From: an uncultured Collinsella sp.
GTDB lineage: Bacteria > Actinomycetota > Coriobacteriia > Coriobacteriales > Coriobacteriaceae
DNA length: 9,147 nucleotides
Direction of reading: 5' to 3'
Assembly: GCA_900759435.1 (NCBI GenBank)
Contig: CAAEVD010000231.1
Location: 1-9,147, forward strand
Of the stretch, positions 1 to 6,410 are shown piece by piece. Positions within the stretch are counted from its first letter, which is position 1. Every line of letters begins with the position of its first letter. Made by a program: the position numbers and the translations under genes. Under the pieces are notes generated by a model, which made no database searches, was not told the DNA's origin, and worked only from the letters and a program-made list of their open reading frames with translations.

Positions 1-1134
1 ACGGGGGCACCGCGAACGGCGGCTCGTATCTGCACCGCGCACACGTCTTCGGATCGCGCGGAAACGTTTTTGATGAACGCGATTAAGGGTTCGGGGCCCG
101 CTGGTCTATCGAGCATTCCTCGCCGGAGGAATATCGTGGTGCGTCCCTTGCTCGACCTGACTCATGATGAGCTCGTGGGCTATCTGCAGGTGCATGGTCA
201 GCCGTGGCGAGAGGACGAGAGCAACGAGGACGTGTCGTACTTGCGCAACTACGTGCGCCATCGAGTGATGCCGGTGGTGGCGCAGCGCAACGCGAGCGTC
301 TGTAAGACGATTGGCGCCGCCTGCGAGATCTTAGGCGATGAGGACGCCTTTCTTTCCCAGCTTTCCGCACAGGCGTTTCGAAGCTGCCTGCGCAAGGAGG
401 CGGCGGGTGCACTGGTCCTTGACGCTCGCCGACTGGCCGCGGCCGAGGTGGTGATTGCTCGGCGCATGGTGCGACTGGCAATTAAGCGTATCGACCCAGA
501 CGCTCGCCCGGAGATGCGGCATGTGGAGCGCGTGCTTGCCTGTGTTGCCGAAGGCTCGGGTTCGGTCACGCTGCCGGCGGGAATCGATGCGCGCGTGGAG
601 TTTGGCATGCTGTCATTCAAGGCCCCGGCGGCGCGCGAGGGGTTAGTTGCCGATTGGGTCACCATTCCCGGTCGATTGCCGCTGGGGGCGGGCCGCATCC
701 TGGTGGCAGAGCCGATAGCCGTCGAGCCGGGGTGTGATATTGTGCGCCGTGCCCGCGAACTTGCGGGTGCCGGAGGGGTGGTCGCTATGGTGGATGCAGC
801 GACGCTGGGCTTTGCCGATCGCGATAGCGAACGGATGCTCGCCGGCTCGCGCGGGGAGATTCCCGCCGAGGCGCGTTTGGCGCGTCTGTGGGTAGACGGT
901 CCCGCGCCGGGGGATGTGATGTGTCCGTTGGGCATGAGTGGGCGAAGTAAGAAGGTGTCCGACCTGCTCAACGAGGCTCGTATTCCCGTTTCTGAGCGCG
1001 CAGGCGTTCCTGTGGTGAGAACGGCTCCGGGAGGTGCCGTAGTATGGGTCGCAGGCGTTCGCACGGACGAGCGTTTTAAATGCACGGCCGCAACGCGCGT
1101 GGCGTATCTGCTTCGCGTGGTCGATGCGGAATAG
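1..1134 (+). CDS. tilS: tRNA(Ile)-lysidine synthetase TilS, 5' end cut by window
   Basis: TilS joins lysine to C34 of the CAU anticodon of tRNA-Ile2 in the cytoplasm, using ATP, so that the tRNA reads AUA instead of AUG. The reading frame is open from base 1 to the TAG at 1132-1134 (377 residues). The start and the N-terminal SGGxDS ATP-binding motif lie outside the window. Visible family signs, numbered within the fragment, are AHTSSDRAET at 13-22 (equivalent to the usual HHxDDQxET stretch), GSGPAGL just after it, RPLL, and a DESNxDxxYLRNxxR block. The C-terminal TilS domain shows KKVSDLLNEARIP, then VPVV and VVWVAGVR. The DDQ to SDR change in the first motif is a deviation from E. coli TilS. 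The gene precedes hpt and ftsH, an order also known in Bacilli and Actinobacteria, but a promoter lies between it and hpt. Identity is well supported by both ends of the fragment. Confidence 0.92.
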   Translation, partial: TGAPRTAARICTAHTSSDRAETFLMNAIKGSGPAGLSSIPRRRNIVVRPLLDLTHDELVGYLQVHGQPWREDESNEDVSYLRNYVRHRVMPVVAQRNASVCKTIGAACEILGDEDAFLSQLSAQAFRSCLRKEAAGALVLDARRLAAAEVVIARRMVRLAIKRIDPDARPEMRHVERVLACVAEGSGSVTLPAGIDARVEFGMLSFKAPAAREGLVADWVTIPGRLPLGAGRILVAEPIAVEPGCDIVRRARELAGAGGVVAMVDAATLGFADRDSERMLAGSRGEIPAEARLARLWVDGPAPGDVMCPLGMSGRSKKVSDLLNEARIPVSERAGVPVVRTAPGGAVVWVAGVRTDERFKCTAATRVAYLLRVVDAE

Positions 1135-1195
1135 CGTCCCACGCCAGCTATTCTGTGCGACGTTGACGGTATTCCCGCGCTGATGGCGTATGGGC

Positions 1196-1225
1196 TGGAA
1201 AATATACCCCGTGCGCTGCTAGAAT
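1196..1225 (+). promoter_or_regulatory. Probable promoter of hpt-ftsH
   Basis: A -10 like TAGAAT (1220-1225) is preceded by TGC (1217-1219), which makes an extended -10. TGGAAA (1196-1201) stands 18 bases upstream and matches four of six -35 positions. The predicted start, near 1232, leaves a leader of about 50 bases before hpt. The 147-base gap between tilS and hpt holds no other clear signal. An upstream TTGACG (1163-1168) lacks a matching -10. Prediction from consensus only. Confidence 0.5.
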
Positions 1226-1281
1226 GTGAAGTTCGCGTCCGTACGGCGGTGTGTGGGCGATAAGCACAAGAAAGGGTTGTC

Positions 1282-1830
1282 ATGGCTTCTCAACATCCGG
1301 ATATCGAGAAGGTTCTGTTTACGCAGGAGGATATCGACGGTATCGTCTCTCGCCTAGGCGAGCAGATTACTCGCGACTACGCGGGTAAGGATCTGGTGCT
1401 GATTGCGGTCCTGCGCGGCGCCGTGGTCTTTATGGGCGACCTGATGCGCAAGATCGAGCTGCCGACCAACATCGATTTCATGGCTGTTTCGAGCTATGGC
1501 GACGGTGTGAAGTCCTCGGGTATCGTGCGTATCATTAAGGACCTGGATATCGACATCCGCGGTCGCGACGTGCTGATCGTCGAGGACATTCTGGACTCGG
1601 GCCTGACGCTCAAGTATCTGATGAAGAACCTCGAGAGCCGCAAGCCCGCTTCTCTGGAGGTCGCCGCCTTCCTGTGGAAGGACGTTGAGGACCGTACCTC
1701 GGCCATCACGCCCAAGTATGTTGGAACCCATTGCCCCGATGCCTTTGTGGTGGGCTACGGCCTCGATTATGCCGAGCGCTATCGTAACCTTCCGTATCTG
1801 GGCATTTTGAAACCGGAGGTTTATTCGTAA
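1282..1830 (+). CDS. hpt: Hypoxanthine phosphoribosyltransferase
   Basis: This cytoplasmic purine-salvage enzyme transfers phosphoribose from PRPP to hypoxanthine (often also guanine), giving IMP or GMP. At 182 residues it has the usual length for bacterial HPRT. The PPi-binding VLRGA loop is at residues 43-47, the flexible-loop SYGDG at 71-75, the PRPP-binding VLIVEDILDSGLTL at 97-110 with the acidic pair E101/D102, and the C-terminal FVVGYGLDY...RNLPY block at 155-172. The purine-contact lysine region reads LWKDVED (131-137), where many homologues have LLDKPxxR, so it is somewhat divergent. The start is set by AAGAAAGGG at 1268-1276, five bases before the ATG. It is cotranscribed with ftsH, which begins one base after its stop. 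Salvage of hypoxanthine/guanine is inferred from the family; the exact base preference cannot be read from the sequence. Confidence 0.95.
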   Translation: MASQHPDIEKVLFTQEDIDGIVSRLGEQITRDYAGKDLVLIAVLRGAVVFMGDLMRKIELPTNIDFMAVSSYGDGVKSSGIVRIIKDLDIDIRGRDVLIVEDILDSGLTLKYLMKNLESRKPASLEVAAFLWKDVEDRTSAITPKYVGTHCPDAFVVGYGLDYAERYRNLPYLGILKPEVYS

Positions 1831-1831
1831 G

Positions 1832-3967
1832 ATGCCCGACGACCGTAACGATAACAATTCCCAGACTCCCCGGGAGCCTAAGATCCCGGGGGTGCCCGGA
1901 GGCAAGAAGCCCACGCGTACGGGCTGGCTGTATTTTATTTTGGCTTGCGCGCTTCTGGGCTACGCCTTCTTTAACATGGGCTCCGGCTTTGCCAATTCCA
2001 GCAATACCGTAAAGCTCGCAACGAGCGAGATGGTCAACGCCATTAAGCAGGATCGCGTCGAAGATTTGACCTATACGGTTCAAGACGGAAGCGTGACGGG
2101 TCATTACTGGAAGACGAAGAAGGACAAGGGCGATACGAGCGAGCTCAAGGGCTTCTCCTCGACCTATGTCGGCTCCGATTCGCTCGCCGAGCTTATGGCG
2201 GAGCACCCCGATACCAAGTACATCGTCAACACCAATGACCCCGATTTTTGGGGCGACTTGGCGATGAGCGTGCTTCCGACGATTGCCCTGATCGCCATCA
2301 TGTTCTACTTTATGCGCCAGATGATGGGCGCCAACAACAGGAACATGCAGTTTGGCAAGACCAACGCCAAGACCAACGAGGCCACGCGCCCCAAGGTCAA
2401 GTTTGAAGACGTTGCCGGCGTGGACGAGGCAGTCGAGGAGCTCGAGGAGATTCGTGACTTTTTGAGCGATCCGGATCGCTATCGCAAGCTGGGCGCCAAG
2501 ATCCCGCGTGGCGTGTTGCTGGTGGGCCCTCCGGGCACCGGTAAAACGCTGCTGGCCAAGGCTGTTGCCGGCGAGGCGGGCGTGCCGTTCTTTAGCATCT
2601 CGGGTTCCGACTTTGTCGAGATGTTCGTGGGTGTCGGCGCCAGCCGTGTGCGCGACCTCTTTAAGGAGGCCAAGTCCCAGGCCCCGTCGATCATCTTCAT
2701 CGATGAGATCGATGCTGTGGGACGTCAGCGCGGAGCTGGCTTGGGCGGCGGTCACGACGAGCGCGAGCAGACGCTCAACCAGCTGCTGGTCGAGATGGAC
2801 GGCTTTGAGGAAAGCGAGTCGGTCATCCTGATCGCTGCGACCAACCGTCCTGACATCCTGGATCCGGCATTGCTGCGTCCCGGCCGTTTTGACCGTCAGG
2901 TTACGGTCGACCGTCCGGATGTGAAGGGCCGCGAGCAGATCTTGCGCGTGCATGCCGAGAACAAGCCGATGGACGAGGACGTGAAGTTTGAGAAGCTCGC
3001 CCAGATGACCGTTGGCTTCACCGGCGCCGATCTGGCAAATCTGCTCAACGAGTCTGCGCTGCTGGCTGCCCGCCGCCATCGTTCCGTGATCTCGATGGAC
3101 GAGGTCGAGGAATCGATGGAGCGCGTGATTGCCGGACCGCAGCGCAAGGGTCGCGTGATGACCGAGGCCGAGCGCACCACGATTGCCTACCACGAGAGCG
3201 GCCACGCTTTGGTGGGTCACATCCTGGAGCACTCCGATCCGGTTCACAAGATCTCGATCGTCAGCCGCGGCCAGGCTTTGGGTTACACGCTGCAGCTTCC
3301 GCAGGAGGATCACTTCCTCAAGACCAAGAACGAGATGCTTGACGAGCTTGCCGTGTTCTTGGGCGGCCGCGTTGCCGAGGAGCTCATGTGCGACGACATC
3401 ACGTCGGGCGCGAGCAACGATCTGGAGCGCGCGACCAAGATGGCGCGCGAGATGGTCACGCGCCTGGGCATGAGCGAGGAGCTTGGAACGCAGGTGTTTG
3501 GTGAGGCGCAGCATCAGGTATTCCTGGGCCGCGACTACGCCGATCACCAGGATTACTCCGAGGAGACGGCGCGCCGCATCGACATCGAGGTCCAGCGCAT
3601 TATGCGTGAGGCCCATCGTCGTGCGGTCGAGATTTTGGATGCCCGTCGCGACCAGCTCGATTTGATGGCCAAGGTGTTGCTTGAGCGCGAGACCGTCGAA
3701 GGCGACGCCGTGAATGCCCTGCTCGACAACGAGTGGGACGCCTACCTTGAGCGCGAGGGCGATATCCTGGCGGCCAAGGAGGAGCGCAATGCCAAGGCGG
3801 CCGGCATGCCGACCAAGAAGCGCGCGCCTCGTATGAGCGAGGAGGAGCTGGCGGCTGATGCCGCGGCCTTTGCGCAGGCGGCCATGCAGGAGGATGCCGA
3901 AGCCGCATCCGATGATGCTGACGATGACCATGCCGTCGTCGATGCCGACACCGACGCCGACAAATAG
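1832..3967 (+). CDS. ftsH: ATP-dependent zinc metalloprotease FtsH
   Basis: FtsH is a membrane-anchored hexameric AAA+ protease that extracts and degrades misfolded membrane proteins and short-lived cytosolic regulators. The 711 residues show the full layout: a short cytoplasmic head (1-30), membrane segment 1 (about 31-50), an extracytoplasmic FtsH-ext domain, and membrane segment 2 (about 145-165). The AAA domain has Walker A GPPGTGKT at 232-239, pore FVG at 265-267, Walker B IIFIDEID at 287-294, and the second region of homology with Arg fingers R349 and R352. The M41 protease domain has HESGH at 454-458 and the likely third zinc ligand D530 in SGASND. Residues from about 660 form a charged tail, basic at first, then rich in Asp, Glu and Ala. 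The start lies one base after the hpt stop; GGAGG at 1815-1819 inside hpt, 12 bases upstream, is the only good ribosome binding site. All catalytic residues are intact. Confidence 0.97.
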   Translation: MPDDRNDNNSQTPREPKIPGVPGGKKPTRTGWLYFILACALLGYAFFNMGSGFANSSNTVKLATSEMVNAIKQDRVEDLTYTVQDGSVTGHYWKTKKDKGDTSELKGFSSTYVGSDSLAELMAEHPDTKYIVNTNDPDFWGDLAMSVLPTIALIAIMFYFMRQMMGANNRNMQFGKTNAKTNEATRPKVKFEDVAGVDEAVEELEEIRDFLSDPDRYRKLGAKIPRGVLLVGPPGTGKTLLAKAVAGEAGVPFFSISGSDFVEMFVGVGASRVRDLFKEAKSQAPSIIFIDEIDAVGRQRGAGLGGGHDEREQTLNQLLVEMDGFEESESVILIAATNRPDILDPALLRPGRFDRQVTVDRPDVKGREQILRVHAENKPMDEDVKFEKLAQMTVGFTGADLANLLNESALLAARRHRSVISMDEVEESMERVIAGPQRKGRVMTEAERTTIAYHESGHALVGHILEHSDPVHKISIVSRGQALGYTLQLPQEDHFLKTKNEMLDELAVFLGGRVAEELMCDDITSGASNDLERATKMAREMVTRLGMSEELGTQVFGEAQHQVFLGRDYADHQDYSEETARRIDIEVQRIMREAHRRAVEILDARRDQLDLMAKVLLERETVEGDAVNALLDNEWDAYLEREGDILAAKEERNAKAAGMPTKKRAPRMSEEELAADAAAFAQAAMQEDAEAASDDADDDHAVVDADTDADK

Positions 3968-3979
3968 TCTTTGTGGCGA

Positions 3980-4017
3980 AAGCCTCCGCGGGGAAACCTG
4001 CGGAGGCTTTTCCTTTT
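3980..4017 (+). terminator. Intrinsic terminator of hpt-ftsH
   Basis: A perfect 10-bp stem (3980-3989 with 4000-4009) can extend through the GGGG/CCT loop edges. It is followed by the T-rich run TTTTCCTTTT at 4008-4017. It starts 12 bases after the ftsH stop, a classical rho-independent terminator. Confidence 0.9.
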
Positions 4018-4036
4018 GGCCGATATGGGGCCGTCT

Positions 4037-4096
4037 GTTGATTGGGGACAGACTTAAATGAGCGTTTTCACGCATTTAAGTCTGTCCCCAATCAAC
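4037..4096. repeat. Palindromic intergenic repeat with perfect 24-bp arms
   Basis: Bases 4037-4060 are the exact reverse complement of 4073-4096. The 12-base centre can form a further 3-bp stem (CGT 4063-4065 with ACG 4070-4072) closing a TTTC tetraloop. The arm contains GGGGACAGACTTAA. No T-run follows, and the ftsH terminator already lies upstream, so it is unlikely to be needed for termination. The size, perfection and intergenic position fit a REP-like or miniature mobile element. The GGGGACAG word resembles palindromes associated with REP-linked (RAYT) transposases in other bacteria; that comparison is from memory. No target-site duplication is evident. Confidence 0.88.
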
Positions 4097-4106
4097 ATTG
4101 CTGCGG

Positions 4107-4126
4107 CACTTTGCTCAACTAAAGCG
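4107..4126. promoter_or_regulatory. Operator-like imperfect palindrome before aminotransferase gene
   Basis: CACTTT (4107-4112), five bases, then ACTAAAGCG (4118-4126): the outer arms CACTTT and AAAGCG are inverted with one mismatch. It abuts the -10 hexamer at 4127 and replaces any recognisable -35. A motif of the same length and layout (CACTTT-N5-ACTAAAGTG) occurs at 8161-8180 upstream of the amino-acid-binding protein gene. This looks like the site of a shared transcription factor, possibly an activator here because the -35 is poor. The factor is unknown. Confidence 0.45.
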
Positions 4127-4132
4127 TACAAT
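4127..4132 (+). promoter_or_regulatory. -10 element of aminotransferase promoter
   Basis: TACAAT matches five of six -10 positions and predicts a start near 4139, about 18 bases before the aminotransferase ATG. The sequence 17 bases upstream (CGGCAC) is a poor -35. The same GCGTACAAT string recurs at the phosphohydrolase promoter (5461-5469). Confidence 0.45.
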
Positions 4133-4156
4133 AGCGCCTATGCGAAAGGGGAACAG

Positions 4157-5347
4157 ATGATCAACGAAACTATGTATGCTCGCGGTGCAGAGAGCTCCAT
4201 CATCCGCGAGATTTTTAGCTATGGCCTTGAGCGCAAGGCGCAAATCGGCGCGGAAAACGTATTCGATTTCTCGCTGGGCAACCCGAGCGTTCCTGCTCCC
4301 GCTGCCGTCGCGGAGTCCATCAAAAAGGCGCTTGAACTGCCGAGCGAGCAGCTGCACGGATACACGCCTGCACCGGGCCTGCCGCAGTGCCGTGCCGCCG
4401 TGGCTGAGTCGCTCAACCGTCGTTTCGGTACGAGCTATGAGGGCAAGGATGTCTTTATGACCGTGGGCGCGGCGGCTTCGCTCACCTGCACGCTCAACGC
4501 TGTTACGAATCCGGGCGACGAGGTCATTGTCATCGCCCCGTACTTCCCGGAGTATCGCGTGTGGATTGAGAAGGCCGGCTGTACGTGTGTCGAGGCGCTC
4601 GCCGATGAAGATACGTTCCAGCTGAACGTGGACAACGTTCTTAAGGCTATTACCGACAAGACGGCAGCTGTCATCATCGACTCGCCGAATAACCCGACTG
4701 GTGCCGTGTATACGCGCGATACCCTGACGCGACTGGCTAATGTTTTGCACGAGGTCAACGCCAAACGCGAGCCCGAGAACCCGATCGCGCTTATCTCGGA
4801 TGAGCCGTATCGCGAGATTGTCTATGGTGCCGAGGTGCCTTGGGGGCCTTCGATCTACGAGCACACCATCGTGTGCTACTCGTATTCCAAGTCGCTTTCG
4901 CTGCCGGGCGAGCGCGTGGGGTGGATCCTGGTTCCCAATACGAATCCTCGGGCAGCTCGTCTAATGCCCGCCGTTGCCGGCGCCGCCCGTGCGCTGGGCT
5001 TCGTGTGCGCGCCGGCGCTCTTCCAGCGCGTAATTATCGACTGCATCGATGAACCGAGTGACGTTGAGGTCTATGCACGCAACCGCACCGCGCTTACCGA
5101 TGCACTAGCGGAGTACGGCTACACCTATGTTGAGCCGGATGGTGCATTCTACCTGTGGGTGAAGGCGCTGGAGCCCGATGCGAACGCTTTCTGCGAGCGC
5201 GCGAAGAAGTATGAGCTGCTCGCGGTGCCCTCGGACAGTTTTGGCATGCCGGGCTGGTTCCGCTTGGGCTACTGTGTGAGCTACGAGACTATCGTTAACT
5301 CACTGCCCGCCTGGAAGCAGCTGGCCGACGAGTATCATTCAAAGTAA
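4157..5347 (+). CDS. Pyridoxal-phosphate-dependent aminotransferase, class I/II
   Basis: A cytoplasmic fold-type I PLP enzyme of 396 residues, expected to transfer the amino group between an amino acid and a 2-oxo acid. Visible signatures are SLGNPSVPAP (39-48), the cofactor-phosphate region GAAASLT (104-110), PYFPEY (128-133), SPNNPTG (176-182, N179 for the pyridine O3'), ISDEPY (213-218, with D215 pairing the pyridine nitrogen and Y218), the Schiff-base lysine K245 in SYSKSLSLPGERVG, and a C-terminal carboxylate-binding Arg, probably R369 in WFRLGY. The start at 4157 is chosen for the AAAGGGG at 4145-4151, five bases away; an upstream in-frame ATG at 4058 lies inside the palindromic repeat and ahead of the promoter. 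It resembles a group common in anaerobic Gram-positives often labelled aspartate aminotransferase. The substrate cannot be told from sequence. The operator motif it shares with an amino-acid importer gene hints at amino-acid catabolism or supply. Confidence 0.93.
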   Translation: MINETMYARGAESSIIREIFSYGLERKAQIGAENVFDFSLGNPSVPAPAAVAESIKKALELPSEQLHGYTPAPGLPQCRAAVAESLNRRFGTSYEGKDVFMTVGAAASLTCTLNAVTNPGDEVIVIAPYFPEYRVWIEKAGCTCVEALADEDTFQLNVDNVLKAITDKTAAVIIDSPNNPTGAVYTRDTLTRLANVLHEVNAKREPENPIALISDEPYREIVYGAEVPWGPSIYEHTIVCYSYSKSLSLPGERVGWILVPNTNPRAARLMPAVAGAARALGFVCAPALFQRVIIDCIDEPSDVEVYARNRTALTDALAEYGYTYVEPDGAFYLWVKALEPDANAFCERAKKYELLAVPSDSFGMPGWFRLGYCVSYETIVNSLPAWKQLADEYHSK

Positions 5348-5375
5348 AGCGCTCTGCTTACAATGTTTTACGTGA

Positions 5376-5406
5376 AACGGGGTTTGGTGTTAAGCCAGAC
5401 CCCGTT
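5376..5406 (+). terminator. Hairpin after aminotransferase gene, possible terminator
   Basis: Bases 5376-5387 pair with 5395-5406 over 12 bp (one G-T pair), closing a 7-base loop. It lies 28 bases after the aminotransferase stop and before the next promoter, so it may end that transcript. No T-run follows, which weakens the call. Read on the minus strand it contains GGGGTCTGGCTTAA, similar to the GGGGACAGACTTAA of the 4037-4096 repeat, so it may instead be a relic of that repeat family. Confidence 0.45.
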
Positions 5407-5439
5407 GTCTATGCCGTTGTGTGATTGGGATGAAGCAGT

Positions 5440-5469
5440 TTTACGACTGCCGAAAGCTATGCGTACAAT
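5440..5469 (+). promoter_or_regulatory. Probable promoter of PHP phosphohydrolase gene
   Basis: TTTACG (5440-5445, four of six -35 positions), an 18-base spacer, and TACAAT (5464-5469, five of six -10 positions). The predicted start near 5476 leaves a leader of about 30 bases to the ATG at 5507. The location supports that start over the in-frame ATG at 5363. Confidence 0.5.
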
Positions 5470-5506
5470 GAATATACGCGACGGCCATACTGGACAAGGA
5501 GACCTG

Positions 5507-6328
5507 ATGCCCTACCTTCTTTCTTGTGATATTCATACTCATACGTTGTTCTCCGCGCATGCGTACTCAACCATTGAGGAGAATGTGTACTGGGCGGCGG
5601 AACGTGGCCTGCAGGTGCTCGGATCTGCCGACCATCTGAGCTCGATGGTTATGGCTTGCCCCAACGACCTGCGCAGTTTCCAGTTCTTTATTAACCAGGA
5701 TATCTGGCCGCGCATTTGGAGCGGCGTGCTGGTGCTTCGCGGCGCCGAGGTCGATATCGTTTCGCTGGACGGAAGCTTGTTTGGCGAGGACATTCCCGTG
5801 TCGCTCGATATTGCCGGCGATTCGTACAGTCACCAGCATCCGCTGTTCGATTTGGTGACGCGTAATTTGGATTATTTGGTGGCAAGCGTGCATAACCCGC
5901 AGTTTGCCGAAGGCGCGACGCTCGCCCAAACAACTCAGATGTATATCAATGCCCTGGAGCATCCCAAGGTGTTCATGCTTGGGCATACGGGTCGTTCGGG
6001 CGTGCCGTTCGATATCGATGAGGTGCTGCTGGCGGCCAAAGCCAAGCACAAGATCATTGAGATCAACAACCATAGTCTTGAGCACGGTACCGACACTGAG
6101 CATTGGGCCGTATGCCGCAAGATTGCCGAGCGCTGCGCCGAGCTGGGCGTGGGTATTGGTGTGTCGACCGATGCCCACATTGGTATGGCCATTGGCAAGC
6201 TCGAGCACGCCCGCAAGTTGCTCGACGAGATTCACTTCCCGCTGGACCTGATCGTGACGCGCGACCGCGAGACGCTGCTGCGCGAGATGGCGGCAGCCGG
6301 CGTATGCGACCTGCGCAAGGGGATGTAA
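5507..6328 (+). CDS. PHP-domain phosphohydrolase, YcdX-like
   Basis: A 273-residue metal-dependent phosphatase/phosphoesterase of the polymerase-and-histidinol-phosphatase (PHP) superfamily, predicted cytoplasmic. All nine metal-site residues known from E. coli YcdX, a trinuclear zinc enzyme, have counterparts in order: H10 and H12 in DIHTHT, H18, H43 in SADH, E81 in GAEVD, H129 in ASVH, H160 in LGH, and D222 and H224 in STDAH. Compared with my memory of YcdX, the stretch from E81 to H129 is about 20 residues longer, holding the SLDGSLFGEDIP segment and its neighbours. The start follows AAGGAG (5496-5501) by five bases and a promoter at 5440-5469; an in-frame ATG at 5363 is upstream of the promoter and would add a tail that begins at the 5376 hairpin. 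The physiological substrate is unknown; a sugar phosphate or nucleotide is a family-based guess. It is expressed alone, converging on the methyltransferase gene. Confidence 0.92.
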   Translation: MPYLLSCDIHTHTLFSAHAYSTIEENVYWAAERGLQVLGSADHLSSMVMACPNDLRSFQFFINQDIWPRIWSGVLVLRGAEVDIVSLDGSLFGEDIPVSLDIAGDSYSHQHPLFDLVTRNLDYLVASVHNPQFAEGATLAQTTQMYINALEHPKVFMLGHTGRSGVPFDIDEVLLAAKAKHKIIEINNHSLEHGTDTEHWAVCRKIAERCAELGVGIGVSTDAHIGMAIGKLEHARKLLDEIHFPLDLIVTRDRETLLREMAAAGVCDLRKGM

Positions 6329-6348
6329 CGAGACTCATATGTCCAACG

Positions 6349-6383
6349 AAAGGGGGGCGGTCCAGACGGGCCGCCCCCCCTTT
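6349..6383. terminator. Bidirectional terminator between converging genes
   Basis: AAA plus six G plus CGGTCC (6349-6363) pairs with GGGCCG plus seven C plus TTT (6368-6383), a 15-bp stem with one bulged C and an AGAC loop. The A and T runs at its feet give short U-tracts in either direction. It sits 20 bases after the phosphohydrolase stop and 27 bases beyond the methyltransferase stop on the other strand, so it probably ends both transcripts. Confidence 0.85.
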
Positions 6384-6410
6384 CTTGTCCTAAAAATCTG
6401 CCGGGGTTGG

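Noticed and set aside
1130..1152. Small hairpin (AATAGC/GCTATT) at the tilS stop
   Set aside because: Only 6 bp with an 11-base loop and no T-run; too weak to call a terminator.
1706..4075. Long minus-strand open frame opposite ftsH
   Set aside because: It is a codon-bias shadow of ftsH in GC-rich DNA; ftsH has every conserved motif, and the antisense product shows no recognisable domain.
4058..4156. N-terminal extension of the aminotransferase from an in-frame ATG at 4058
   Set aside because: It would begin inside the palindromic repeat and upstream of the predicted promoter; the ATG at 4157 has a well-placed AAAGGGG and starts at the conserved part of the protein.
5344..5364. TAAAGCG followed by TACAAT just after the aminotransferase stop, resembling the 4118-4132 arrangement
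   Set aside because: There is no CACTTT half site, the spacing to TACAAT differs and no -35 fits; treated as coincidence.
5363..5506. N-terminal extension of the PHP phosphohydrolase from an in-frame ATG at 5363
   Set aside because: It would run through a hairpin and the promoter; the ATG at 5507 has AAGGAG at ideal spacing and places the first metal motif at residues 8-12, as in YcdX.
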